This document shows, in pieces, positions 25,106 through 34,004 of a stretch of 64,000 nt of DNA. Positions within the stretch are counted from its first letter, which is position 1, and each line of letters opens with the position of its first letter. The stretch is from Methylibium rhizosphaerae (GTDB lineage Bacteria; Pseudomonadota; Gammaproteobacteria; Burkholderiales; Burkholderiaceae_C). The stretch spans positions 22,518-86,517 of the forward strand of contig NZ_SWAR01000026.1 of NCBI RefSeq assembly GCF_006386545.1, given 5' to 3'. The notes beneath the pieces were generated by a model, which was not told where the DNA came from, searched no databases, and was given only the letters and a program-made list of their open reading frames with translations. A program made the translations under genes and the position numbers.

Positions 25106-25714
25106 ATGACCGAACAGCAACGACTCACCGACCGCAAGCGCGAGGCCATCGTCCAGGCGGCCATCGCCGAGTTCCGCACCAACGGCTTCGACGCCACCAG
25201 CGTCGACAAGGTGGCCGCGCGCGCCGAGGTGTCCAAGCGCACGCTCTACAACCACTTCCCCAGCAAGGACGAGCTCTTCGCCGAGATCCTGCGGGTGCTG
25301 TGGGAAAGCAGCGCCAGCCGGATGGACCTGCCCTACCGCCCCGATGCGCCGCTGGACGAGCAGCTGCTCGAGCTGGTCATGCAGAAGATCGCGCTGATTT
25401 CCGACGACAACTTCCTCGACCTCGCGCGCGTGGCGATCTCGGCCGCCATCCATTCACCGGCTCGCGCCAAGGACATGGTCAGCCGGCTCGGCCAGAAGGA
25501 AGGCGGGATGCTCGCCTGGGTGCGCGCGGCACAGAAGGACGGTCGCCTCAAGCGGTGCGATGCGGCCCTGGCGGTGCAGCAGCTCGAGAGCCTGGTCAAG
25601 GGCGCGGCCTTCTGGCCGCAGGTGGCGATGGGCCAGCCCAGGCTGCCGCCGCGCGAGCAGCGCCGGCTGGCGGCCGAGACGGTGGCGCTGTTCCTCAGCC
25701 ATCACGCTGCTTGA
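25106..25714 (+). CDS. TetR family transcriptional regulator
   Basis: A 202-residue repressor. The N-terminal HTH is clear: [20 protein letters not shown], then [20 protein letters not shown]. The C-terminal half is helical and matches the AefR-like TetR_C group in general shape ([20 protein letters not shown]). It diverges from the MBL hydrolase gene across a strong palindrome. Its last 20 bases overlap the hybrid kinase gene in convergent orientation. The ligand is unknown. Confidence 0.9.
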   Translation: MTEQQRLTDRKREAIVQAAIAEFRTNGFDATSVDKVAARAEVSKRTLYNHFPSKDELFAEILRVLWESSASRMDLPYRPDAPLDEQLLELVMQKIALISDDNFLDLARVAISAAIHSPARAKDMVSRLGQKEGGMLAWVRAAQKDGRLKRCDAALAVQQLESLVKGAAFWPQVAMGQPRLPPREQRRLAAETVALFLSHHAA

Positions 25715-27974
25715 GCGGCGCGCTCCTGAACCAGCGCTGCAGCACCGCGTCGAGCTTGTCCACCGAACACGGCTTGGTCAGGTAGTCGTCCATCCCGGCC
25801 AGGGAGCACTGATCCAGGTTGCTCGACAGCGCGTTCGCGGTAAGTGCCACGATCGGCGTGCGTCGCAGCTTTCCGTCCGCCTCCTCGGCACGCCATTGCC
25901 GGGTGACCGAGTAACCCGACAAGCCCGGCAGCATGCAGTCCATGAGCACGAGGTCGTAGCGCTGCTGCCGCAGGCGCGACAGTGCTTCCTCACCGTCGGC
26001 GGCCACGTCGCAGGAACAGCCCAGCGCCGCCAGCTGGGCCTCGGCGATCATGCTGTTGACCGGGTCGTCCTCCACCACCAGCACGTGGCGGCCGTCATGT
26101 CCACGTTCGGGCGACGGGGACAACGGCGCCGCTCCCGAATTGGCGAACCGCTCCAGCAGCGCGTCCTCGCCGACGGGCAGGCCGGCCGGGTCGCCATCGG
26201 CCTGGGGCAGCGTCAGCTCGAACCAGAAGCGGCTGCCGCTTCCTGGGGTGCTCTCATAGTCGATGCGCCCGCCCATCAGCATGGTCAGCCGCTGCGAGAT
26301 GGCCAGGCCCAGGCCGGTGCCGCCGAAGCGGCGTCCCACGGTGCCGTCCGCCTGGCTGAAGGGCTGGAACAGGCGCGCGCGCGCCGCATCGGGCACCCCC
26401 GCCCCGGTATCGGTGACTTCCACGTGCAGCAGCACCTGTGCGGCCTCGCGCGGCTCGCTTCGCATCGAGATCGTCACGCCGCCCGAATCGGTGAACTTGA
26501 TGGCATTGCTCACCAGGTTGACCAGCACCTGCTGCACCCGGCCTGCATCCCCCTCCACTGGCGGCAAGTCCTCCGGCAAGGCCAACCGCAGCTCGAGCCC
26601 CTTCTTCAGCGCATAGCCGGCGAACAGGTCCCGCACGCCGCGCGCCAGTTCGGCCGGGGAAAACGGCGCCGGCGCCAGCTGGAGCTCGCCCGCCTCGATC
26701 TTGGACAGGTCCAGGATGTCGTTGATGATGCCCAGCAGCACCCGGCCGGACGACAGCAGCGTCCGGGTCAGGTGCCGCTGCTGCTCGTCCAGCGGCGTGC
26801 GTGCCAGCAGGTCCGCGGTGCCGAGGATGCCGTTCATCGGGGTGCGGATCTCGTGGCTCATGGTGGCCAGGAACTCGGACTTGGCGCGGTTGGCCGCCTC
26901 GGCCTGTTCGCGCAACCTCTGGCTCTCGACCATCTGCGTCTCCCGGCGGCGCAGCGAACGCGCCAGCGACGGGAACACCAGGCCCAGGCACAGGGTCGTC
27001 ACGCCGGCGAGCACCGCGATGGCCGTGGCCTGCTGCCGCCAGCCGGCGAGGTACACAGACTCGTGCACCGCCACCGCCGCCAGCACGGGGAAGTCGTCCA
27101 CCCGCCGCGCGCTGGAGATGACGCCGCCGTTCGGCTCGGCGGCATCCCATGGCGTGAAGCGTTTGAGCGCAACGGCCTGAGGTGAGGCCGGCGCGATCGG
27201 CGCGCCGTCGATCGCTCGCCTGGGCACGATCCTCGCGCCCATCGCGGCATCGCGAAACGGGCCGCGAGCCAGCACCGCGAGGTCTTCGCGCAGCAAGGTG
27301 ACGGCCGAGCCTTCGTCGCCGGCACCCGCCCGCGACGCCGCACCCGCCATGCGGATGTCTTCGTAGAAGCGCGAGAAGTGCTGCGCCGACAGCCCCACCA
27401 GCGCCAGGCCGAGAAACTCGCCGGCGCGGTTCTGCAGGCGCCGCCCGACGTAGAAGGTCCAATGCCCCGTGGCCCGGTTGCGCACCGGCGCGGCGATGAA
27501 GGTCCTGGCCGGGCCCGCGCTGGCAAGGAGGTAGGCCTCGCGGTCGCGGATGTCGATGACCGGTGCCGGATGGCCGCGCGAATACGCAACCAGCTGCCCT
27601 TCGGCATCGAACACCGCCACCACGTCGATCGCCGAAAAGCTCTGCTCACGGGCGCGCAGGCGCTCGAAGGTGTGCGTGCCGGACAGCTGCTCACGCAGTG
27701 CAGCGCTCGTGGCCGGCCCGCCGCCCTCGATCTCCGCAACGAGGTTGCCCACCATGAACCACGACGTCGAAAGCACCTGCGAGGCATGGGCAGACACGGC
27801 CATGGCCCGCTCCTGCACCTGCTGCCGCGTGGAGTCGACCGCCGCTTCCCGCAAGCGCCAGATCGACAGGAAGGCGCCGGCCAGCACGGCGAGCACCAGC
27901 AGGCCGCCCACTGTGCCGATGGCGCGGCTGGTCGCGTTGCTGCCACGAAACAGGTACAGGACTGGCTTGAGCAT
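25695..27974 (-). CDS. Hybrid sensor histidine kinase/response regulator
   Basis: A 759-residue membrane hybrid kinase. It has a first transmembrane helix ([19 protein letters not shown]), a periplasmic Cache-like sensor of about 270 residues ([20 protein letters not shown]), and a second helix ([19 protein letters not shown]). The H-box is [19 protein letters not shown], the ATPase has [16 protein letters not shown] and [13 protein letters not shown], and the C-terminal receiver has [18 protein letters not shown] 27974 has GGGAGG upstream; the frame extends 75 codons further but without domain content. Its output partner is not encoded nearby. Confidence 0.9.
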   Translation of the reverse strand: MLKPVLYLFRGSNATSRAIGTVGGLLVLAVLAGAFLSIWRLREAAVDSTRQQVQERAMAVSAHASQVLSTSWFMVGNLVAEIEGGGPATSAALREQLSGTHTFERLRAREQSFSAIDVVAVFDAEGQLVAYSRGHPAPVIDIRDREAYLLASAGPARTFIAAPVRNRATGHWTFYVGRRLQNRAGEFLGLALVGLSAQHFSRFYEDIRMAGAASRAGAGDEGSAVTLLREDLAVLARGPFRDAAMGARIVPRRAIDGAPIAPASPQAVALKRFTPWDAAEPNGGVISSARRVDDFPVLAAVAVHESVYLAGWRQQATAIAVLAGVTTLCLGLVFPSLARSLRRRETQMVESQRLREQAEAANRAKSEFLATMSHEIRTPMNGILGTADLLARTPLDEQQRHLTRTLLSSGRVLLGIINDILDLSKIEAGELQLAPAPFSPAELARGVRDLFAGYALKKGLELRLALPEDLPPVEGDAGRVQQVLVNLVSNAIKFTDSGGVTISMRSEPREAAQVLLHVEVTDTGAGVPDAARARLFQPFSQADGTVGRRFGGTGLGLAISQRLTMLMGGRIDYESTPGSGSRFWFELTLPQADGDPAGLPVGEDALLERFANSGAAPLSPSPERGHDGRHVLVVEDDPVNSMIAEAQLAALGCSCDVAADGEEALSRLRQQRYDLVLMDCMLPGLSGYSVTRQWRAEEADGKLRRTPIVALTANALSSNLDQCSLAGMDDYLTKPCSVDKLDAVLQRWFRSAPLKQRDG

Positions 27975-28253
27975 GCAACCTCCCGGTCGCCCGAACTGCG
28001 CAGGCAAGGCGCTTGCCCGCTCTCGTGCGCGGCATTGCCTGCTCCGGCGGCACTTCGCTTGCGGACGAGTCACCATGGAGCCCGCCCCCTTCTCCGATGC
28101 GCGATCAGCTGTCCCGCTGGAAGCCCGGGCGAACGCCAGGGCAGCAAGTCCTGCGTGCGGCTGCCGCGGAAGGATTGGGAGCGTGACTTGCCGCGCCACC
28201 GACCAGGCGCCCCAACCGGTCCGACCATGAAATCTCAGCTGCAGAAACCCATC

Positions 28254-29663
28254 TCACCCCACCCTGAAGTTCAAGAACTGCCACGGGTCGCTGGGGTCGA
28301 TCGGTTCGCTGAACAGGCTTTCCCGGTGTTCGAGCGGCGTCCAGTCGGAGAACACCCCAACCACCTCGCCGAGGTAGGGGCGCGTCATCGCCAGCATCTC
28401 GTCGAACGGCAGGTCGTCGGCCTCGAGAATGCCCTGCGAAGGGTGCTTCAGCGCCCAGGCCACGCCGGCCATGATGGGTGCGGCCACCTGCAGCGACGTG
28501 GCGGTGTTGTAGGGGCACAGGGCGCGGGCCTCGTCGGTGGAAAGACGCGAGCCGTACCAGTAGGCGCCGCGCTCGTGTCCCATCAGCAGCACGCCCAGCT
28601 CGTCGCGCCCGCTGGTGATCTCGTCGCGCATCACCCGCTTGTCCTTCTGCAGCCGCCACTGCCGCCCGGCCAGCTCGTGCAGCGACAGCACCGCATCGTC
28701 GCAGGGGTGGTAGGCGTAGTGCACCGTCGGGCGGTACTGCGGCCGCGCCGGGTCGCCGAGGGTGAAGTGGTCTGCGATCGAGATCGACTCTGCATGCGTG
28801 ACCAGGAAGGCGTGCTGGGGCCCGGCCAGCGGCGTCCAGGTGCGCACCTGCGTGGCGGCGCCGGGCCGCTCGAGGTAGATGGCTGCCCGGCAGCCCTGCG
28901 AGTGTTGCCCGGCATCGCGCGGCAGGTGGCGCTCGTGCGTGCCCCAGCCGAGCTCGGCCGGCTGCAGGGCCTCGGAGACGAAACCCGCCACCGACCAGGT
29001 GTTGACGAATTCGCCGGCCTGCTTGCGGGTGGCGCTGACCTGGTCGTCCCGCTCGGCCACGTGGATCACCCGCACGCCGAGGTCCTGCGCGAGCCTGGCC
29101 CATGCCTGGCGGTCGGCCGGCGCCGACGTGCCCGGGCCGGCAAGGTCGAGCAGCGCCTGCTTCAGCAGGAACGACACGAGGCCGGGGTTGGCGCCGAGCG
29201 TGATGAGCGCCGTGGGCTGTCGCTCACCCGGCCGGCGCAGTGCCAGCGCCTGTTCGCGCATGTGGTAGTTGGTGCGCTCTGCGGCGGGCATCGAACGGTC
29301 GGTGTAGGTGCCCGGCCAGGGCTCGGTGGCCGCATCCAGGTACAGCACCTCATGCTCGCGGCACCACTGCATCAATGCAACGCTGCTCACGTCGACCGAC
29401 AGGTTGAGAAGGAAGTCGCCCGGGTGCAGCCTGCGCTCGAGTTCGGCCACGTAGTTGTCGCGGCTCAGTTTCAGCTCGGTGTGCGGCACGCCGTACTCGG
29501 CGGCGGCATCGAGCCCGGACTTCGACGGCTTGAGGATCTCGATCTGCCCGGGCCGCATGTCGATGTGACGCAGCAGCAGCGGAAGCACCGCCTGCCCGAT
29601 GCTGCCGAACCCCAGCATCACCAGGCGCCCGTCGAAGCTTGCATGTCTGTCATGGGTGTCCAT
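28254..29663 (-). CDS. hss: Homospermidine synthase
   Basis: A 469-residue enzyme with N-terminal Rossmann motif LVMLGFGSIGQAVLPLLLRH. It has family signatures NLSVDVSSVALMQWCREHEV, LGANPGLVSFLLKQALLDLA and MRDEITSGRDELGVLLMGHE. Bacterial homospermidine synthases are about 470-480 residues and use NAD to join two putrescine (or spermidine plus putrescine) units. It diverges from an FAD amine oxidase with only 29 bases between start codons, suggesting linked polyamine making and breakdown. Confidence 0.92.
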   Translation of the reverse strand: MDTHDRHASFDGRLVMLGFGSIGQAVLPLLLRHIDMRPGQIEILKPSKSGLDAAAEYGVPHTELKLSRDNYVAELERRLHPGDFLLNLSVDVSSVALMQWCREHEVLYLDAATEPWPGTYTDRSMPAAERTNYHMREQALALRRPGERQPTALITLGANPGLVSFLLKQALLDLAGPGTSAPADRQAWARLAQDLGVRVIHVAERDDQVSATRKQAGEFVNTWSVAGFVSEALQPAELGWGTHERHLPRDAGQHSQGCRAAIYLERPGAATQVRTWTPLAGPQHAFLVTHAESISIADHFTLGDPARPQYRPTVHYAYHPCDDAVLSLHELAGRQWRLQKDKRVMRDEITSGRDELGVLLMGHERGAYWYGSRLSTDEARALCPYNTATSLQVAAPIMAGVAWALKHPSQGILEADDLPFDEMLAMTRPYLGEVVGVFSDWTPLEHRESLFSEPIDPSDPWQFLNFRVG

Positions 29664-29692
29664 GTCGTCGCCGAGCAAACGCGGTGCCTGCC

Positions 29693-30964
29693 ATGACGAC
29701 CTACTACGAAGCCACCGCCACGCCCGGTCTGCGCCTGCCGCCGCTCGAAGCTGCGGCCGAGGCCGACACGGTGATCGTGGGCGGCGGCTTCGCCGGCCTG
29801 GCCACCGCCCTGGGCCTGCATGAGCGGGGCGTGCGCGACTGCATGCTGCTGGAGGCACGCACCATCGGCTTTGGTGCATCGGGGCGCAACGGCGGTTTCG
29901 TCTCGGGGGGCTTCAGCCTCGATGCGGCGAAGCTGCACCGTCGCGTGGGGCGCGAAGAAGCGCGCCGCCTCTACCGGATGACGGAGGCCGCGGTGCAATG
30001 CATCCGCAGCCGCATCGAGCGGCATGCCATCGATTGCGACGCGGTGTACGGCGGCGTCATCGTGGCCAGCTGGTTCGACGAGGACCACTCCCTGCACGAG
30101 CTGCAGCGGCTCATGCGCGAAGAATTCGGCCTGCATTGGCAGTGGCTGCCTCGCGAGGAGCTGCGCGAGCGCCTGCGCACCCGGCGCTACCACGCAGGGC
30201 TGCACGAGACCGGCGCCTTCCACTTCAACCCGCTGAAGTACGCGCTCGGTCTTGCGCGCGTGCTGCTGTCCGCCGGCGTACGGCTGCACGAGATGACCCA
30301 TGTGCGCGACATCCGCCGCGCGGGCGGCCAGTGGGAAGTCGACACCGGGGTCACGACGGTGCGCTGCCGCCGTGTCGTGGTCTGCGCCGGCGGCTACCTC
30401 GACGGCCTGTGCCGGCCGCTCGCCCGCGCAGCCCTGCCGATCGCCACCTACGTCATGGCCACCGAGCCGCTCGGCGCGCGGCTGGCCGACGCGATACGCA
30501 CCGACGCCGCGGTGTTCGACACCCGCTTCGCCTTCGACTACTACCGGCCCCTGACCGACACGCGCCTGCTGTGGGGCGGGCGCATGTCGATCCGCCAGCG
30601 CAGCCCGGCCGAGATCGAGCGGCTGCTCTACCACGACCTGCTGCGCGTGTACCCGCAGCTCGAGGGCGTGAAGGTCACGCATGCCTGGAGCGGCCTCATG
30701 AGCTACGGGCGCCACAGCATGCCGCAGATCGGCCAGCTCGAAGACGGCCTCTGGTACGCCTACGGCTTCGGCGGGCACGGCGTGGCTCCCACCACGCTGG
30801 GCGGCGAGGTGCTGGCCCGCGCCATCACCCGGGAAGAAGAAATACCGGCGGGCCTGCGGGCCTACGGGCTCGAACCTGTGTACGGCAAGGCCGGCCTGCT
30901 GGCGGCGCAATGCCTCTACTGGAGCCTGCAGGCGCGCGATGCGCTGCTCGACTGGTGGCACTGA
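29693..30964 (+). CDS. FAD-dependent amine oxidase (gamma-glutamylputrescine oxidase-like)
   Basis: A 423-residue DAO-family flavoprotein. The dinucleotide fold is VIVGGGFAGLATALGLHERG, followed by the PuuB-like motif GFGASGRNGGFVSGGFSLD. The C-terminal flavin segment is GLWYAYGFGGHGVAPTTLGG. Such enzymes oxidise gamma-glutamylputrescine or related N-substituted amines. The family normally has 420-430 residues, which supports ATG 29693 over 29639. Its neighbour makes homospermidine, so a polyamine substrate is likely, but no other puu gene is seen. Confidence 0.85.
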   Translation: MTTYYEATATPGLRLPPLEAAAEADTVIVGGGFAGLATALGLHERGVRDCMLLEARTIGFGASGRNGGFVSGGFSLDAAKLHRRVGREEARRLYRMTEAAVQCIRSRIERHAIDCDAVYGGVIVASWFDEDHSLHELQRLMREEFGLHWQWLPREELRERLRTRRYHAGLHETGAFHFNPLKYALGLARVLLSAGVRLHEMTHVRDIRRAGGQWEVDTGVTTVRCRRVVVCAGGYLDGLCRPLARAALPIATYVMATEPLGARLADAIRTDAAVFDTRFAFDYYRPLTDTRLLWGGRMSIRQRSPAEIERLLYHDLLRVYPQLEGVKVTHAWSGLMSYGRHSMPQIGQLEDGLWYAYGFGGHGVAPTTLGGEVLARAITREEEIPAGLRAYGLEPVYGKAGLLAAQCLYWSLQARDALLDWWH

Positions 30965-30980
30965 GCTTGTTGCACTCTCT

Positions 30981-31001
30981 TGCAAACAAGAATTGTTCGC
31001 A
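30981..31001. promoter_or_regulatory. Fur-box-like dyad upstream of the receptor gene
   Basis: TGCAAACAA (30981-30989) and TTGTTCGCA (30993-31001) form a 9-base inverted repeat with one mismatch around a 3-base centre. The site overlaps a weak promoter-like stretch (TTGCAA, then ATTAAA). Length and symmetry resemble Fur boxes of haem/iron receptor genes. No cobalamin riboswitch features are seen in this leader. Confidence 0.5.
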
Positions 31002-31085
31002 TTAAAGTGCCGCTCCGATCACCCTCCTCCGTTCACGCACCAGCCAGCCGCAAGCCAGCACCGTGCCCTTCAAGGGACCACCCCC

Positions 31086-33977
31086 GTGCTGGAAAACCGC
31101 CTGCAGGACGCGACCTCCTCTTCTTCTCCCTCTGAACCGCTGCCGCCTTCACGCCACGAGCTGATGGCCCATCGCCGCGCCCGCAGCCTGTCGCTCGGGC
31201 CGGCGATGCGCCTGCAGTTCGAAGACGCCTGGACGGTGCATCACCAGATTCAGGAGGTGCTGCGCGCCGAGCGCATCAGCGACGCGGCCGGCATCGCCCA
31301 CGAGACGGCCGCCTACGCCCACCTGCTGCCGGACGGCCGGCAATGGAAGGCCACGCTGCTCATCGAGCTGCCCGATGCCGCCCGGCGTGCCAGCGAGCTG
31401 CCCGCGCTCAACCAGGCGGCGCACCGCCTGTACGTCGGCTGCAAGGGCGAGAGCTGGTGCCATGCGCAGGCGAACGAGGACCTGCCCGACCGCCATCTCG
31501 GCCGCCCGAGCGCAGTGCATTTCCTGCGCTTCGAGCTGGCGCCTTCGCTGCGCGAGCAGCTGCTCGCCGGAGCCCCGGCCTTCGTCGGCTGCGCGCATGA
31601 CGGCTACCGCTGGCAGCGGCACATCCCGCAGGCCATGCTGCGCCTGCTGCTGGCCGACCTGGAGCCAGGGCTGGCGCTGTCCATTGCCCAGCAGCGCCGC
31701 GCCCGTGCCTCGCGCCGCGCCTTGCATGCCAGTGCGCTGGCCGCGGCGCTGGCCGGCGGCTCAGCGCTCGCGCAAGCGCAGCCGGCGCCTGCCGTGGAGG
31801 CCGCCGAGGCGGTGGCCGAGACCGTGGTCACCGCGACCCGCAACGAGGCCGATGCGCACAAGGTGCCCGCCACCATCACCCGCATCACCCGCGAATCGCT
31901 CGACCGCCGGGCACCGGCCGACGAGACCGAGCTGTTCGAGAACGAACCCGACCTCGCCTTCGCCCGCGACACCCGCCGCTTCGGCGCCACGCGGCCCAAC
32001 ATCCGCGGCATCGAGGACAACCGGGTGCTGCAGCTGGTGGACGGCATCCGCCTGCCCAGCTACTTCAACGGCGGCGGCCCCACCAACTTCACCCTCAATG
32101 CCCCGCTGGGCACGTCGACCGAGTTCCTCAAGCGGGTGGAGGTGCTGCGCGGCCCGGCGTCCAGCCTCTACGGCTCCGACGCCATCGGCGGCGTGGTGGG
32201 CTACCTGACCCTCGACCCCACCGACCTGCTGGCCGCCGGCGCCTCGCTGGGCGGCAGGCTGGCCGCCGGCTACACCGGCGCCAACCGTGGCCGCACCGGC
32301 ACCGTGCTGGGCGCGGGGCGCGGCGAACAGGCCGAATGGCTGCTCGGCTACACCCAGACCGAAGCGCACGGGTTCGAGAACCAGGGCAACGTCGACACCG
32401 TGTCGCCCGGCCGCACGACGCCGAACCCGCAGGACGTGCGCGACCGCGCAGCGATCGCGAAGTTCGTGCTGCGCCCGGCGACCGGCCACCGCGTGGTGCT
32501 CACCGCCGAAGCGCGCGACCAGGACGCCGACGTCCAGGTGCTGCGCCTCGCGTCCTCGCTGCCCAAGGTGACCGCGATGTCCGGCGCCGACAGCGCGCGC
32601 CGCGCCCGCGCCAGCATCGAGTGGGAACACAAGCCGGGCGCCGGCAGCTGGTACGACCGGCTCGACGCCCGCTTCTTCGTGCAGGACGCGAAGACCTACA
32701 ACCTCAACGAGCAGACCCGCACCAACACCTCGGCCGGCTGCTCCGCTTCCAGCGGCACCGGCAACAACTGCCTCATCGGGCAGGACTTCCTGTTCCGCCA
32801 GCGCTCCACCGGCGCCAGCCTGCAGTTCGACAGCGGGCTGGGGGAGCGGCAGCTGCTCACCTGGGGCGTGGACGCGATGCGGGTGCGCACCGAGGAGCAG
32901 CGCGGCGCCACCGTGCGCAACCTGACCACCGGCACCACCACCAGCACGCTGGCCGGCGACAGCTTTCCGCTGCGCGACTTCGCCCCCGGCCACACCGACA
33001 CGGTGGGCCTGTTCGTGCAGGACGAGATCGACGGCCTGGCCGGCGGCGCGCTGTCGCTCACGCCGGGCCTGCGCTATGACTGGCGCGCGCTGCGGCCCGA
33101 CATCGGCGACGCGCTGTCGCAGGCGGTGCTGGGCGCCATCGGCAAGCAGGCGGTGTCGCAGACCGACAGCGCGCTGTCGCCCAAGATCGCCGCCAGCTGG
33201 CAATTCACTCCTGCGCTGGCCGGCTACGGCCAGCTGGTGCGCGGCTTTCGCGCGCCCAGCTACGAGGAGGTGAACGGGCATTTCCGCAACCCGGCGCAAA
33301 GCTACGGCACCAGCCCCAACCCCGCGCTCGAGCCGGAGACCAGCACCAGCGTCGAGCTCGGCCTGCGCTTCAGCACCGACAACCTGCGCGGCCAGTTGGC
33401 CGCCTTCGACAACCGGTATCGCAACTTCATCGCCACCGCCCGCCTCGATTGCCCGGCCGACCCGAACTGCATCACCGGGCTCGGCTCGACCTTCATGTCG
33501 GTCAACCTGTCGAAGGTGCGCATCCACGGCGCCGAAGCCCGCCTGGCCTGGGACTTCGCGCCGCGCTGGCGCCTGGACGGTGCGGTGGCCATCGCACGCG
33601 GCAGCGACCAGCAGACCGGTCAGCCGCTGGACACCATCGAGCCGGCGCGCCTGTCGCTCGGGCTTGCGCACGAAGCGGTTGCCTGGGGCAGCGAGGCGCG
33701 CCTGCGCGCGGCCGAACGGGTCAAGCGCGTCAACGACAACAGCGGCACGACGCCCTCCCCCTGGTTCCGCCCGGCCGGCTACGGCGTGGTGGACCTGGGC
33801 GCCTGGTGGCGGCCCTGGAAGGGCTCGCGCGTCTCGCTGTCGGTGAACAACCTGTTCGACAGGAAGTACTGGCTGTGGGGCGACATCCGCCAGGCCGATG
33901 CGCGCAGCCCGGCCGGCGTGGACTTCTATTCACAGCCCGGGCGCAACCTGGCAGCGCGCCTCGAACAAACCTTCTGA
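31086..33977 (+). CDS. DUF3501 domain fused in frame to a TonB-dependent haem/haemoglobin-type receptor
   Basis: One open frame of 963 residues from GTG 31086, which has AAGGGA nine bases upstream. Residues about 20-210 match DUF3501: ARSLSLGPAMRLQFEDAWTV, HHQIQEVLRAERI, WKATLLIELPDAARRASELP and SAVHFLRFELAPSLREQ. Next comes a signal-peptide-like stretch (RRALHASALAAALAGGSALA, then QAQPAP). After it lie TonB box-like ETVVTATRNE, a plug (KRVEVLRGPASSLYGSDAIG) and a barrel ending AARLEQTF. The plug pattern fits haem/haemoglobin receptors. DUF3501 proteins are normally separate and cytoplasmic. There is no stop, ATG or good internal start between the parts, so a true fusion, internal initiation or processing must be considered. 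Confidence 0.8.
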   Translation: MLENRLQDATSSSSPSEPLPPSRHELMAHRRARSLSLGPAMRLQFEDAWTVHHQIQEVLRAERISDAAGIAHETAAYAHLLPDGRQWKATLLIELPDAARRASELPALNQAAHRLYVGCKGESWCHAQANEDLPDRHLGRPSAVHFLRFELAPSLREQLLAGAPAFVGCAHDGYRWQRHIPQAMLRLLLADLEPGLALSIAQQRRARASRRALHASALAAALAGGSALAQAQPAPAVEAAEAVAETVVTATRNEADAHKVPATITRITRESLDRRAPADETELFENEPDLAFARDTRRFGATRPNIRGIEDNRVLQLVDGIRLPSYFNGGGPTNFTLNAPLGTSTEFLKRVEVLRGPASSLYGSDAIGGVVGYLTLDPTDLLAAGASLGGRLAAGYTGANRGRTGTVLGAGRGEQAEWLLGYTQTEAHGFENQGNVDTVSPGRTTPNPQDVRDRAAIAKFVLRPATGHRVVLTAEARDQDADVQVLRLASSLPKVTAMSGADSARRARASIEWEHKPGAGSWYDRLDARFFVQDAKTYNLNEQTRTNTSAGCSASSGTGNNCLIGQDFLFRQRSTGASLQFDSGLGERQLLTWGVDAMRVRTEEQRGATVRNLTTGTTTSTLAGDSFPLRDFAPGHTDTVGLFVQDEIDGLAGGALSLTPGLRYDWRALRPDIGDALSQAVLGAIGKQAVSQTDSALSPKIAASWQFTPALAGYGQLVRGFRAPSYEEVNGHFRNPAQSYGTSPNPALEPETSTSVELGLRFSTDNLRGQLAAFDNRYRNFIATARLDCPADPNCITGLGSTFMSVNLSKVRIHGAEARLAWDFAPRWRLDGAVAIARGSDQQTGQPLDTIEPARLSLGLAHEAVAWGSEARLRAAERVKRVNDNSGTTPSPWFRPAGYGVVDLGAWWRPWKGSRVSLSVNNLFDRKYWLWGDIRQADARSPAGVDFYSQPGRNLAARLEQTF

Positions 33978-34004
33978 CCCTGGACGACGACAAGGAGCCA
34001 CCCC

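Noticed and set aside
30965..31085. Cobalamin riboswitch expected because of the CbiX-like gene
   Set aside because: The leader is only 120 bases and shows no B12-box or matching folds; a Fur-like dyad is present instead.
31761..33671. A 636-codon minus-strand frame across the receptor gene
   Set aside because: Low-complexity translation with no motifs; the receptor on the other strand explains the region.
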